A stretch of 26,161 bases of DNA from Sphaerochaeta sp. (GCA_003456855.1 DMOO01000034.1:1-26161), one strand, 5' to 3'; counted from the stretch's first letter, positions 1 to 8,773 are shown. The notes: generated from the letters alone by a model not told the origin. A program made the numbers and translations.

Positions 1-672
1 AAGATCATGTGCTATAAAAACGTACGTAAGTCCCAATTTCTTTTGCAATTCTTTAAAAAGATTAATTACTTGGGCTTGAATAGAAACATCTAGAGCTGAT
101 ACGGGCTCATCGCAAATTATTAATTGAGGATTACAAGCAAGAGCTCTTGCTATACCAACTCTCTGTCTTTGTCCACCACTTAATTCGTGTGGAAAACGAG
201 TGGACATTGACGGATCAAGATCAACAAGGGTGAGCAATTCATTTACCTTATCATTTATCTCACTCTTTTTTATATCATCACGTTCACTAGCTATTAAAGC
301 TTCTTTTATTATGGAACCAATTGATTGTCTAGGATCAAGAGACCCATATGGATCTTGGAATATAATCTGGATTTCATGTCTGAAAGGTTTAATGGCTTTG
401 CTGTTCAAATGTGTTATATCATTTCCTTTGTAATAGATTGTTCCACCTGTAGGTTCATACATTCGAAGAATGCATCTCCCTATTGTAGTCTTACCACAAC
501 CAGACTCTCCTACCAAACCAAAGGTTTTTCCTTTTTCTATAGAAAATGAAACCCCATCAACAGCCTTTACATATGTAGTCGCTTTCTTAAAGAAACTTTG
601 ATGCACGGGGAAAAACATCTTTAAATTAGACACATCGAGAAAAGCTTTTTCTTTGGTTGTATTATCATTCAT
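1..672 (-). CDS. Oligopeptide/dipeptide ABC transporter ATP-binding protein, DppF/OppF type (partial, C-terminus off window)
   Basis: The first 224 residues of the second ATPase of an Opp/Dpp-type importer are present. Translation from the ATG at 672 begins [11 protein letters not shown]. It contains a Walker A motif (GESGCGKTT, about residues 54-62), a Q-loop ([13 protein letters not shown]), the ABC signature [15 protein letters not shown], Walker B (LIICDEP) and the H-loop (IAHDL) just before the window edge. The family usually runs to about 320 residues, so roughly the last third is missing only because the window ends. The start lies one base after the stop of the preceding ATPase gene, and no good Shine-Dalgarno sequence sits directly upstream, so translational coupling is likely. 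In the family it pairs with the DppD-type ATPase to power import through the two permeases upstream. Confidence 0.93.
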   Translation of the reverse strand, partial: MNDNTTKEKAFLDVSNLKMFFPVHQSFFKKATTYVKAVDGVSFSIEKGKTFGLVGESGCGKTTIGRCILRMYEPTGGTIYYKGNDITHLNSKAIKPFRHEIQIIFQDPYGSLDPRQSIGSIIKEALIASERDDIKKSEINDKVNELLTLVDLDPSMSTRFPHELSGGQRQRVGIARALACNPQLIICDEPVSALDVSIQAQVINLFKELQKKLGLTYVFIAHDL

Positions 673-673
673 A

Positions 674-1666
674 TTAGTTATCCACTCCCTTTACATGGCA
701 AGCAACAAAATGCATTTTTCCGTCTATACAGTGCAGTTCTGGAGCTTTTGATTTCTTACACTTTTCACAAGCGAATTTGCATCTTGGCATAAAATTGCAG
801 GAATCTGGCAAATTAATAAGCTTCGGAGGTGCACCAGGAATTGGAATCAGTTCCTGACTTCTACTTTGATCCAACTTAGGAACGGATGCCAACAAACCAT
901 TAGTGTATGGGTGAACTGGATTCTTAAGAATATCTTCAGCTGTACCAGATTCTATTATCCTACCGCCATACATGACATATATTCTCTCTGCATATCTAGC
1001 CACAAGTCCAAGATTATGTGTAATTATAATTAAAGCCGTATTTCTTTCCCGAACAAGTGACATTAATTTTTCCATAATCTGAGCCTGTGTTGTAACATCT
1101 AATGCTGTTGTAGGTTCATCAGCTATAATCAATTTAGGATTGCAAGAAATAGCCAAAGCAATCATCACTCTTTGACGCATTCCTCCACTCATCTGAAATG
1201 GATATTCTTTCAATCGCCGTTTAGCTTCTGGAATACCAACATCATTTAACAGTTGCAAAGCTTGCTTATTTGCTTCTTCCTTATTTACCTTTTTATGAGT
1301 CATTATCATTTCCGTAAGTTGATAACCGACCGTCAACACAGGGTTTAGGGATGTCATTGGTTCTTGGAAAATCATTGAGATCCCAGAACCTCTAACGCTG
1401 AGCATTTGTTTAGACTTTGAATGATACTTCAGCAAATCTTCGCCTTCAAAGAAAACCTCTCCTTCTAAAATCTTTCCTGGAGGAGTTTGAATCAACTGCA
1501 TCACGGACATTTGTGTAACAGATTTTCCACACCCACTTTCTCCGACTATAGCTATGATTTCTTTTTGATCAACATAATACGAAACGCCAGAGACAGCTTT
1601 AACCTCTCCTTCCGGAGTAAAGAATGACGTCTTTAAATTTTTAACTTCAAGCAACTTACTACTCAT
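674..1666 (-). CDS. Oligopeptide/dipeptide ABC transporter ATP-binding protein, DppD/OppD type
   Basis: This is a full-length (330 residue) ATPase subunit. Walker A is GESGCGKS (about residues 42-49), the Q-loop is MIFQEPMTSLNP, the signature is MSGGMRQRVMIALA, Walker B is LIIADEPTTALD and the H-loop is IITHNLG. The C-terminal tail from about residue 285 holds the Cys-rich region of the oligopeptide/dipeptide ABC family (CNFMPRCKFACEKCKK and later Cys residues), characteristic of DppD/OppD. The start codon overlaps the stop of the permease gene by one base (TAATG), so the two are translationally coupled. The order binding protein, permease B, permease C, ATPase D, ATPase F is the classic dpp/opp order. 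Transported substrate is not predictable; peptides, nickel, sugars and organic compounds all use this family. Confidence 0.94.
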   Translation of the reverse strand: MSSKLLEVKNLKTSFFTPEGEVKAVSGVSYYVDQKEIIAIVGESGCGKSVTQMSVMQLIQTPPGKILEGEVFFEGEDLLKYHSKSKQMLSVRGSGISMIFQEPMTSLNPVLTVGYQLTEMIMTHKKVNKEEANKQALQLLNDVGIPEAKRRLKEYPFQMSGGMRQRVMIALAISCNPKLIIADEPTTALDVTTQAQIMEKLMSLVRERNTALIIITHNLGLVARYAERIYVMYGGRIIESGTAEDILKNPVHPYTNGLLASVPKLDQSRSQELIPIPGAPPKLINLPDSCNFMPRCKFACEKCKKSKAPELHCIDGKMHFVACHVKGVDN

Positions 1667-2529
1667 TACAACTTACCTCTTAGTCTGGGATCAAGAGCAT
1701 CTCTAAGTCCGTCTCCAATAAAATTGAAGCAAATAACAACGATAGCAATTAATAGGCCAGGGATAATAGCAAGCAAAGGGACCTTCGCCAAATAAGGATA
1801 ACCCTCAGAGACCATACAACCCCACGAAATATTAGGGGAAACAATTCCAAGCCCAATAAAGCTTAATCCTGCCTCAGAGAGAATTGCACTTCCCAAGTTC
1901 ATAGTAAATAGAACAATGATAGAGGGATAACAGTTTGGTAATAAATGTCTAAATAATATTTTTCTGTTTTTTTGGCCTATGATATTCGCTGCAATAATAT
2001 AATCATTTTCTTTTAAAGTTAGAACCATTCCATGAACAAGACGAACATATGTTGGAATCATTCCAATGCCTATAGCTATTACAGTTTGCCATATACCACT
2101 ACCAAGAATTGCACATATTATCATAGAGAAAATCAATGGAGGGATGGACAATTGTGCATCCACCATTCTCATGATTAAAGCACCAACAAATTTTTCAAAA
2201 TAACCAGCTACTAAACCCAATGATATTCCAATTATTGCTGCCAATAAACCAGACATCAAACTAGCCATCAAAGATATTCTGGTTCCATATATTAAGCGAC
2301 TAAAGATATCTCTTCCAAATGAATCAGTTCCAAGAATATGCTGTAATGAAGGTTTTGAGAATCTATGAATTAAGTCCTGCTTTAATGGATCCTGACAAAA
2401 TAAAGGAGCAGCTATTGAAAGAAGTACCAAAAGGACAATAAATAATGTCGAAAAAACAGTTACAAAACCTCTTCCAAAGAATACCTTAGTTGTTTTCTGA
2501 AATCTAAAGACTAAGCTGTTTGTATTCAT
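1666..2529 (-). CDS. Oligopeptide/dipeptide ABC transporter permease, DppC/OppC type
   Basis: This 287-residue inner-membrane permease has an N-terminal hydrophobic helix (about residues 20-45), the OppC_N-like segment and the binding-protein-dependent transport domain with about five further membrane segments. The EAA-type cytoplasmic loop lies around the sequence beginning IGQKNRKILFRHLLPN. The frame could open at a GTG at 2538, but the ATG at 2529 was chosen because AGGTGG lies five bases upstream and the ATG then overlaps the dppB stop as ATGA, the usual coupled junction. It should form a heterodimer with the DppB-type permease. The gene is AT-rich compared with the middle of the window (20 of 60 bases are G or C on the line starting 2281). 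Confidence 0.93.
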   Translation of the reverse strand: MNTNSLVFRFQKTTKVFFGRGFVTVFSTLFIVLLVLLSIAAPLFCQDPLKQDLIHRFSKPSLQHILGTDSFGRDIFSRLIYGTRISLMASLMSGLLAAIIGISLGLVAGYFEKFVGALIMRMVDAQLSIPPLIFSMIICAILGSGIWQTVIAIGIGMIPTYVRLVHGMVLTLKENDYIIAANIIGQKNRKILFRHLLPNCYPSIIVLFTMNLGSAILSEAGLSFIGLGIVSPNISWGCMVSEGYPYLAKVPLLAIIPGLLIAIVVICFNFIGDGLRDALDPRLRGKL

Positions 2530-3482
2530 TTTGCCCACCTTTCTCTAATCCTTGGATCAATAATGCAGTACATGATATCCGCCAACAGATTTCCAAACAC
2601 AGTTACGATCGCCATGATTAAAGTTACAGCCTGAACACATATGTAATCTCTCTTCATCAAACATGTAAGAGCAAATGCACCTATGCCGGGAATATTAAAA
2701 ACATTTTCTATTACAATTGTTCCACCAATTAGCATCCTAAACATCAAAGAAATAATAGAAACTAATGGAATTGCTGCGTTCTTAATTGCATGCTTAGTAA
2801 TAATCCTGCTCTCTTTTATTCCATCAGCTCTTGCAGTCCTTATATAGTCTTGATTGAGAACTTCTAGCATCTGAGACCTAGTCTGCCTTGTTATTGTTGC
2901 AAGGAAACTGAGTGATATACAAAAAATGGGTAAAATAGCCCTAACAATATAATCTTTAAAATTAACAAATGGACTAACATAGCCCTGTGTCGGAAGTAGC
3001 TTAAGTTTCAAAGCAAAAAGAAAAATCAGGAATATAGCTATCCAGAATGCAGGTAACCCAACTCCAAAAGTTGAAAGAACTGTTACCGTCTGATCTAAAG
3101 CGGAACCTCTTTTTAAAGCAGATATTGTTCCAGCAAACAAACCAAGTATAATTGCAATTAATAAAGCAGGAACGGTCAGTGTCAAAGTTGCAATTACTTT
3201 GTCTGGAATCATATCTGCAACTTCTTTATGGTAATACGCCACAGAAGTACCAAAATCACCGTGAATTAGATCATTAACCCATAATACATATTGTTTTACA
3301 TAGGGTTTGTCCAGATTTAGTTCCGCTCTAAGAGCAGCAACCTTCTCAGGGGTTGCACCTTCCCCCAACATAACAATTGCAGGATCACCTGGGAGCAATC
3401 GGACAAGTGCAAAAACAAGGACTGAAACAATGAAGATTGTTAGCAGTGATATTAGAACTCTTCTTAATATATATTTACCCAT
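2526..3482 (-). CDS. Oligopeptide/dipeptide ABC transporter permease, DppB/OppB type
   Basis: This is a 318-residue inner-membrane permease. It starts with the DppB-family signature (MGKYILRRVLISLLTIF, first membrane helix), then a periplasmic loop with LRAELNLDKPYVKQY and HGDFGTS, typical of this family, followed by the transport domain with about five helices. The EAA-like loop includes ARADGIKESRI. Length and start match the family. It follows the binding-protein gene after a 90-base gap that contains a strong hairpin, and overlaps dppC by four bases, so all five transporter genes look like one transcription unit. Confidence 0.94.
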   Translation of the reverse strand: MGKYILRRVLISLLTIFIVSVLVFALVRLLPGDPAIVMLGEGATPEKVAALRAELNLDKPYVKQYVLWVNDLIHGDFGTSVAYYHKEVADMIPDKVIATLTLTVPALLIAIILGLFAGTISALKRGSALDQTVTVLSTFGVGLPAFWIAIFLIFLFALKLKLLPTQGYVSPFVNFKDYIVRAILPIFCISLSFLATITRQTRSQMLEVLNQDYIRTARADGIKESRIITKHAIKNAAIPLVSIISLMFRMLIGGTIVIENVFNIPGIGAFALTCLMKRDYICVQAVTLIMAIVTVFGNLLADIMYCIIDPRIRERWAK

Positions 3483-3528
3483 TACATAATCCTGTAAACA
3501 ACAAACCTAAATAAACTGAATTAATAAC

Positions 3529-3557
3529 ATTCAGGCATGAGATTCTCATGCCTGAAT
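3529..3557 (-). repeat. Perfect intercistronic hairpin between binding-protein and permease genes
   Basis: A 29-base perfect inverted repeat, with 14-base arms around a single central base, lies in the gap between the binding-protein gene and dppB. Each arm contains ATTCAGGCATGA or its complement, so the RNA would form a stem of about 12 pairs with a 5-base loop. It is not followed by a T-run in the direction of transcription, so it does not look like a full intrinsic terminator. In other ABC operons such hairpins protect the 3' end of the binding-protein mRNA and allow more binding protein than permease to be made. That role is inferred here. Confidence 0.8.
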
Positions 3558-3572
3558 GAAGCCATCTCACTA

Positions 3573-5177
3573 TTACTTATCAAGCCAAACGTGAGCTTCA
3601 CCTTCTCCGAAGCATCCGGCATAGCTTCCATTTGTAAGATACGACCAACCCTTCACATAATCCTTCATGAAACAGATATCACTGAGTGAGAACATTGGAT
3701 ACCAAAGAACATACTTGTCATGAAGAAGAATCTGGGCCTCTCGGATATGGACCTGCTCATCTTCCGGAGTAAAGGACTGAACAGCACCTTCAACTGCAGC
3801 ATCAAGATCATCTGGATGGAGGAAACATCCCTTTCCAAGGGCAAGAGCGCTACTTTCAAGAACAGTCTTTGCATACATTCCTTTGAACTTGGTTGTAACA
3901 GCTGGTTCATATGTTGCTGTATGCAGAATCATACCATAATCCCAATCATTGATCTTGTTGACAAAAGCTGCACCCTCAAGACGATTCAGCTCAACCTCAA
4001 TTCCAACTTCCTTCAACTCAGCCTGAATAATTGTAGCAAGTTCAAGGATGTTATCGTTATACTTGAATGTAATTCGGGTCTTAAAACCATTTGGATAACC
4101 AGCCTCTGCAAGAAGCTGCTTGGCCTTTTCTGGATTGTATTCAAATCCTACAACTTCATTGTTGTAATATGGACTTCCAGGAAGAGCCCACTGGTTTGTC
4201 ATCTGGGCAAATCCATAGTTACATGCAGCATTGATTGTCTCAGAATCAATAGCATAGCATACCGCCTGACGAACTCTAATGTCATAGAAAGGATCATCAG
4301 CATCCTGACAATTGAAACCAACGACATAAAGCTGTGCAGACTTTGCATAAGGAACTCCTTCAAATCCTTCAGCTGCAAGATCAGAACAGGCAGAAAGCTC
4401 AAAGTTCTCACCATAGATTGCATCAACCTCACCAACCTTGAATGCGGCCTCAGCAACAAGAGACTCGTTGTAAATGATCACTTCAACACCATCAAGATAA
4501 ACTGGACCATTCCAATAATTGTCATTTCTTTCGTACACAACCTTTTCATCAACTTTCCACTCTTTGAATACAAATGGGCCAGTTCCTACTGGATGGTTAT
4601 ATGTATAATCCACACCATAAGTATCAAAAGCCTTCTTTGAATACATCATACCAGCACGGTTAGTAAGGTTAAACAACAAGGCAATATTCTGAGATTTCAG
4701 ATGAAGAACGACTGTATACTTATCAGGGCACTCAATTTCTCCAACATTTCCAAGATACTGGGTACCATACTTTGAATTGTCGCGATAGTATTCAATACAC
4801 CACTTAATGTTTTCAGCTGTTAGTTCTGATCCATCATGGAAATAAATACCTTCTTTTGCCTTCATGGTCAGGGTCATCTTATCAGTATCCATATCATAAT
4901 AATCTACGAGATATGGTTTGATTTCACCTGTCTCATTATCATAGTAAAGCAAAGATTCCATGCAGAAACCCAAGCTTAGATTATCACGGAGTGCAAGTCC
5001 ACCATACCATGAATAATCATTTACATTTGCAAGCTGAGCAATTCTGAGAATTCCTCCAGATTTTGGCTCCCCAGAAGAAGCAGTTGTTGTTGAACTGGTG
5101 GTTGTCTCTGAAGAAGCACCAGCGAACAAAGCAAATGCAACTAACAGAATACAAATAGTTGTAAATACTTTTTTCAT
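3573..5177 (-). CDS. ABC transporter substrate-binding protein, SBP_bac_5 (DppA/OppA) family
   Basis: This is a 534-residue periplasmic binding protein. A signal peptide covers about residues 1-21 (MKKVFTTICILLVAFALFAGA), followed by a Ser/Thr-rich linker. There is no lipobox cysteine, so it is probably soluble rather than a lipoprotein. Family landmarks are the N-terminal lobe motif LTAENIKW, the central segment beginning NHPVGTGPFVFKEW, and DIRVRQAVCYAID. An AAAGGAGAAAG Shine-Dalgarno lies just upstream. It is the first gene of the importer set and follows the second lyase-family gene by 38 bases. The family binds peptides, Ni/haem, glutathione, opines and sugars. Because this copy is linked to organic-acid enzymes, a small acidic metabolite or conjugate is a reasonable but unproven ligand. 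Confidence 0.93.
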   Translation of the reverse strand: MKKVFTTICILLVAFALFAGASSETTTSSTTTASSGEPKSGGILRIAQLANVNDYSWYGGLALRDNLSLGFCMESLLYYDNETGEIKPYLVDYYDMDTDKMTLTMKAKEGIYFHDGSELTAENIKWCIEYYRDNSKYGTQYLGNVGEIECPDKYTVVLHLKSQNIALLFNLTNRAGMMYSKKAFDTYGVDYTYNHPVGTGPFVFKEWKVDEKVVYERNDNYWNGPVYLDGVEVIIYNESLVAEAAFKVGEVDAIYGENFELSACSDLAAEGFEGVPYAKSAQLYVVGFNCQDADDPFYDIRVRQAVCYAIDSETINAACNYGFAQMTNQWALPGSPYYNNEVVGFEYNPEKAKQLLAEAGYPNGFKTRITFKYNDNILELATIIQAELKEVGIEVELNRLEGAAFVNKINDWDYGMILHTATYEPAVTTKFKGMYAKTVLESSALALGKGCFLHPDDLDAAVEGAVQSFTPEDEQVHIREAQILLHDKYVLWYPMFSLSDICFMKDYVKGWSYLTNGSYAGCFGEGEAHVWLDK

Positions 5178-5215
5178 TTTCTTTCTCCTTTTTTTATGGG
5201 CCTTAAAACCCTAAA

Positions 5216-6145
5216 TTAACTTCTTTCCGCAGGGATACGACCATGATGATAGAACATCTTGTAATTTCCCTTTAAATCAAGATCAGGATCATCCAAAATT
5301 TCCTTCTCTCTTTCAAACCACATATCCATATTTAACCTTGTTGCAGGAGGCATATTAGGAGGAGCTATACGACTATCGTCATGATAAATATTGTCTTGGC
5401 GTTCAAAGACATGAACACCATAATCAAGCATGGACTCCATAGCACTAGTCTGCAAATAATGAACACCAGTGAAATTAAAGCCGTACTGTGAAATCTCCTT
5501 CAAATCCACTTTGTCTGTTGCATTCAAATCCGGGAACCATTTCCACCCAGGAACCCTTTCTGAGACAAACTTGCACATTTCAGTTTTATCTCCTTCATAT
5601 GGGTTGATGCCAAAATGGATAAGGACCATGTCAGCTCCAGAATCAATATAGTGGTTACATCTATCACATGCACCTTGAAGACCCTCAGAAGGAATATATT
5701 CTGTTCTAGCAACAAGAATAGCATCAGATCCCTCAAGTGCAGCATGTGCCGCTTTAAATCGTTCTTTTGCTTCTTTGACTGGCAATGAACCCTTCAGGCC
5801 TATCTCATTTAGGTCTGTCATCAAAACGCCACCAGCACCAACTTCAGCCAATCTTTCTGCTGTACGATATGCATTAATGGCTCTTCCAAATCCTTCTTCT
5901 GCATCAACTATCATAGGAATCTTTGAAAACTTGCATATTCTTGCAGTAGCCTCTACAACATCTGTCTGTGTAAGAAGACCCAAATCAGGTAAACCATAGC
6001 TATTTGCCAGTTCTGCACTACTTAAAATAGTAGCTTTGAAACCACAAGCCTCAACACATCTTGCAGAGATACAATCGTAGATTTCTGGAGCTAGTACATA
6101 AGGTTCAATCGCAAGAAGCTGTCTCATTGTATACATCATTGACAT
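5216..6145 (-). CDS. Isocitrate lyase/PEP mutase superfamily protein, paralogue 2
   Basis: A TIM-barrel protein of 309 residues from the superfamily that contains 2-methylisocitrate lyase, PEP mutase, oxaloacetate hydrolase and dimethylmalate lyase. Visible landmarks are the substrate-loop motif YGLPDLG (D54), the metal region VDAEEGFG (D81, E83), MTDLNEIGLKGS (T110, D111, K118) and LVARTE (R147). The family norm at these places is D-A-D-T-G and an E-D pair in the gating-loop region, so the second acidic ligand is Glu instead of Asp and the third-position Glu is Thr. The C-terminal about 50 residues are specific to this pair. A strong AAGGAGGAG Shine-Dalgarno precedes the ATG at 6145. It lies 16 bases after its paralogue, whose sequence is closely similar over the whole length. 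The exact reaction is unknown. Confidence 0.85.
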   Translation of the reverse strand: MSMMYTMRQLLAIEPYVLAPEIYDCISARCVEACGFKATILSSAELANSYGLPDLGLLTQTDVVEATARICKFSKIPMIVDAEEGFGRAINAYRTAERLAEVGAGGVLMTDLNEIGLKGSLPVKEAKERFKAAHAALEGSDAILVARTEYIPSEGLQGACDRCNHYIDSGADMVLIHFGINPYEGDKTEMCKFVSERVPGWKWFPDLNATDKVDLKEISQYGFNFTGVHYLQTSAMESMLDYGVHVFERQDNIYHDDSRIAPPNMPPATRLNMDMWFEREKEILDDPDLDLKGNYKMFYHHGRIPAERS

Positions 6146-6161
6146 TTTGAACTCCTCCTTT

Positions 6162-7076
6162 TTATTTTACGAATCTTCTGAACATCTTATAGTTGCCCCT
6201 ATTAATCATGTCAGGGTCCTGCAAAATGTCTTTCTCAATTTCATACCACTCATTAAAACCAATTGAGTAAGGTTCAGGCGCATTCTTAGGTGCACGACAA
6301 TGAGTAGTATGATAGGTATTATCTTCTCTCTCATATACGTGCATGCCATAGTCGAGCATTCCTTCCATTGCACTGGTTCTGAGATAATGAGCACCTACAA
6401 ATTTGAAACCCAATTCAGCCATGTCACTCAAATTTACACCAACATCACTTGCCTGAAGATCCGGAAACCACTTCCACCCAGGAACATGCTTTGCAATTTC
6501 TTCACAGACGCGGGTCTTGTTGTTGTCATATGCTTTGTTTATGCCGAAATGTATCAATGTCATATCTGCTCCTAAATCCAGATACCTATTACATCTGTCA
6601 TAAGCAAGTTGAGGATTGTCAGGGGTGAATTCTGTTCGTGCTACGAGAATGCATTTTGATCCTTCAAGTCCTTTTTTTGCAGCCTTGAACCTTTGAACAG
6701 CTTCATCAATTGGAAGCATCCCTTTTATTCCAATATCAACCAAATCAGTAATAAGAATTCCCCCAGCACCAGCTTCCGCAAGTCTTTGAGCTGTAAGATA
6801 TGCATGGATAACTCTACCAAATCCTTCCTCAGCATCTACAATCATCGGCAGTGATGAACAACGGCAAATTCGAGTTGTCACATCTACAAAATCATCCAAT
6901 GTAAGCAACCCTAAATCGGGATATCCATAGCTATTTGCAAATTCAGAACTACTCAAAACTGTTGCATCAAAGCCACAAGCTTCAACACATTTAGCTGAAA
7001 TGCAATCGTAAATTTCTGGAGCTAATACATAAGATTTACTTTTCATCAGCTCTGGAATCGTGTGTTTCATCGGCAT
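6162..7076 (-). CDS. Isocitrate lyase/PEP mutase superfamily protein, paralogue 1
   Basis: A 304-residue TIM-barrel protein, clearly a duplicate of the next gene. The same positions carry YGYPDLG (D54), VDAEEGFG (D81, E83), ITDLVDIGIKGM (T110, D111, K118) and LVARTE (R147), so both copies share the same departures from the usual metal-ligand set. Both keep the unusual second-half motif MT/VLIHFGIN where PEP mutases have an Ile-Met-His-Ser type strand end. The superfamily cleaves or forms C-C bonds next to carboxylates, or rearranges phosphoenolpyruvate to phosphonopyruvate. No phosphonopyruvate decarboxylase or phosphonate gene is adjacent, so a lyase or hydrolase role is more likely. The start at 7076 has AAGGAG upstream. 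Tandem retention suggests a heteromer or two related substrates. Confidence 0.85.
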   Translation of the reverse strand: MPMKHTIPELMKSKSYVLAPEIYDCISAKCVEACGFDATVLSSSEFANSYGYPDLGLLTLDDFVDVTTRICRCSSLPMIVDAEEGFGRVIHAYLTAQRLAEAGAGGILITDLVDIGIKGMLPIDEAVQRFKAAKKGLEGSKCILVARTEFTPDNPQLAYDRCNRYLDLGADMTLIHFGINKAYDNNKTRVCEEIAKHVPGWKWFPDLQASDVGVNLSDMAELGFKFVGAHYLRTSAMEGMLDYGMHVYEREDNTYHTTHCRAPKNAPEPYSIGFNEWYEIEKDILQDPDMINRGNYKMFRRFVK

Positions 7077-7103
7077 AGCATACTCCTTGTTGTAATGAAA
7101 CTA

Positions 7104-7790
7104 TTAACTGAAAACCTTCAACCCTTCGATGGCATATAGCCTCACAGGGCAGGAATCCAATCCCTTGATATACATCGGAGCAAAGCTCACGAAGAATGTG
7201 TCGGTCTTAAGCTGGTCGAGATTCTTCACGACCTCAAGGAAGGTGATATTCTCTGCCATGCAGATGTCATGGAAAGGTTTCACATCCTCATTGCAGTTCT
7301 CAATGGAAACGCCATCACCGAATGCGACGCACTTGACCTTGTGGTCAACCATCCACTGAGCAGTCTCTCCGTTGACTAGAAGTCTCTTGTCCTTAGGTCC
7401 GTTTGTCTCCGGAGTGAATGGAGGGAGCTTGTAGATGGAATCAAGGATGACAACATCACCAGGCTTGACCTTGCTTCCGATTGCCTTATCCAAATCTGCA
7501 GCACTGATGTGTGACAGAGGGGCAAGATCCTTGAACTCGTAGTAAAGACCCCTACCCATGAAGGATGTAAGTGGAAGGTCTGCGACGCTTGCTCCATCCT
7601 CGAAATGGTGATATGGGCACTCACAGTGGGTTCCAAGGTGTGTCATGATATCAACGTTTGTATGGAAATCTGGGATTGCTCCACCAGTGTTGAATCTGTA
7701 GAGATTGCATCTTCTGGTCTCAGTTGCCGGATCGATGTACTTTGTGAGGTCAATGACTCTCAGTCCGTTCAGTTCATAAACTGTCTGCAT
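7104..7790 (-). CDS. Metal-dependent hydrolase, cyclase/kynurenine formamidase-like family
   Basis: A 228-residue member of the 'cyclase' family (KynB-like amidohydrolases and lactone/amide hydrolases). The family metal motif H-x-G-T-H-x-(D/E)-x-P-x-H is present as HLGTHCECPYHH (H51, G53, T54, H55, E57, P59, H61), with Glu at the position that is Asp in KynB. The N-terminal VIDLTKYID and the later segment beginning KPGDVVILDS are also family-like. Known members open N-formylkynurenine, cyclic amides or enol-lactones. The ATG overlaps the stop of the reductase gene by one base (TAATG), with AAGGAG upstream, so they are coupled. No tryptophan-degradation genes are near, so kynurenine formamidase itself is unlikely. 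Its GC content is visibly higher than that of the lyase genes that follow it. Confidence 0.82.
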   Translation of the reverse strand: MQTVYELNGLRVIDLTKYIDPATETRRCNLYRFNTGGAIPDFHTNVDIMTHLGTHCECPYHHFEDGASVADLPLTSFMGRGLYYEFKDLAPLSHISAADLDKAIGSKVKPGDVVILDSIYKLPPFTPETNGPKDKRLLVNGETAQWMVDHKVKCVAFGDGVSIENCNEDVKPFHDICMAENITFLEVVKNLDQLKTDTFFVSFAPMYIKGLDSCPVRLYAIEGLKVFS

Positions 7791-8713
7791 TATTTGGACT
7801 CCTTATTCTTGTTCTCAAGCGCATGGATGCACTTGACTACCATTTCGTGATATGGAACCTGGATATTCTGGTCGTGGGCGGCCTCTATGACGCTTCCGCT
7901 TATGGTGTCCACCTCGCTTCTTCTTCCATCCCTTATATCCGCATATATGGATGTGTAGCCGTTGGGTGCGTTTATGCACACGCGGTCAACATCGCCTACA
8001 ACCTCGTCAAGGTCAAATCCGAGCCCCAGGGAGTTGGCGACCTCCACGGCCTCTCTGCAGAGCTGCCTCATGAGCCAGTTGGCGTTGGGGTCGGAATGGA
8101 TGAATCCAAGCGGAACCTGGAAAAGCGCTGTAAGCGAAGAAGCCGCTGTGTTCGTGAACAACTTCTTCCAGACCTGCTTCTGGACATTGTTCTCTGTATG
8201 GCATTCGAATCCACATGATGTCAGATTCTCGGCAATCGGTTGAAGTACATCGGAACATCCATCAAGAAGACCGATACTTGTCACTCCGCTGCCGCCATGG
8301 TTGACGAATCCGGCCTGGATTACCGAACTGTTATGCTGTGTAGAGCCAATGATGACATGTTTGCGGTCAGCGAACCTGAGAAGTTTGCTCTCATGTCCTG
8401 CCCCGTTTTGAAGTGTCATGAGATAGGTGTCAGGACCAATCAAATGTCTGTTTGTCTCAAGTGCAGGAATAGTGAACATTGATTTGACGAAGACCACAAC
8501 AAGATCCTGAAGTCCTATCCCTTCAGTTGAAAGGACAGCATTCGGTCTGCATTCTGTGATGCTTCCGTCCTTCTCCCTGATTCTCACACCGTTGTTTCTG
8601 ATGGCATTGACCATGGTTTCGCTCACATCAACCACCGTCACATCATTGTTGCGTGACATGTAGCCGGAGAAAAGCGATCCCATGGCTCCTGCGCCCAAAA
8701 CAGTTATTTTCAA
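7790..8713 (-). CDS. 2-dehydropantoate 2-reductase (ketopantoate reductase)-family oxidoreductase
   Basis: A 307-residue NADPH-type reductase of the PanE/ApbA family. The N-terminus is MKITVLGAGAMGS, with the GxGxxG dinucleotide-binding motif at residues 7-12. The catalytic-Lys region is seen as VWKKLFTNTA, and the C-terminal domain has GRRSEVDTISG, matching the family's substrate-binding Glu/Asp helix. The frame opens at a TTG at 8746, but the TTG at 8713 is a better start: GGAGG lies about 5 bases upstream and the protein then begins exactly where the family does. No panB or panC is adjacent. Linkage to a hydrolase, lyases and an importer suggests a 2-oxo/2-hydroxy acid other than ketopantoate, but coenzyme A supply cannot be excluded. 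Confidence 0.87.
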   Translation of the reverse strand: MKITVLGAGAMGSLFSGYMSRNNDVTVVDVSETMVNAIRNNGVRIREKDGSITECRPNAVLSTEGIGLQDLVVVFVKSMFTIPALETNRHLIGPDTYLMTLQNGAGHESKLLRFADRKHVIIGSTQHNSSVIQAGFVNHGGSGVTSIGLLDGCSDVLQPIAENLTSCGFECHTENNVQKQVWKKLFTNTAASSLTALFQVPLGFIHSDPNANWLMRQLCREAVEVANSLGLGFDLDEVVGDVDRVCINAPNGYTSIYADIRDGRRSEVDTISGSVIEAAHDQNIQVPYHEMVVKCIHALENKNKESK

Positions 8714-8773
8714 AACTCCCTCCGTATATTTTGCAACAAGTTTCAACTAAAACTGCAATCGAATTCAACTTTT

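Noticed and set aside
3720..4640. 306-codon plus-strand open frame opposite the binding-protein gene
   Set aside because: It is a shadow of the binding-protein gene, with low-complexity composition and no recognisable domain.
5216..7076. PEP mutase and phosphonate biosynthesis
   Set aside because: No phosphonopyruvate decarboxylase, aminotransferase or phosphonate enzyme is adjacent, and the PEP-mutase gating-loop E-D-K motif is not present.
7104..7790. Kynurenine formamidase in a tryptophan-degradation operon
   Set aside because: The family motif fits, but no kynureninase or tryptophan dioxygenase is nearby; neighbours are reductase, lyases and an importer.
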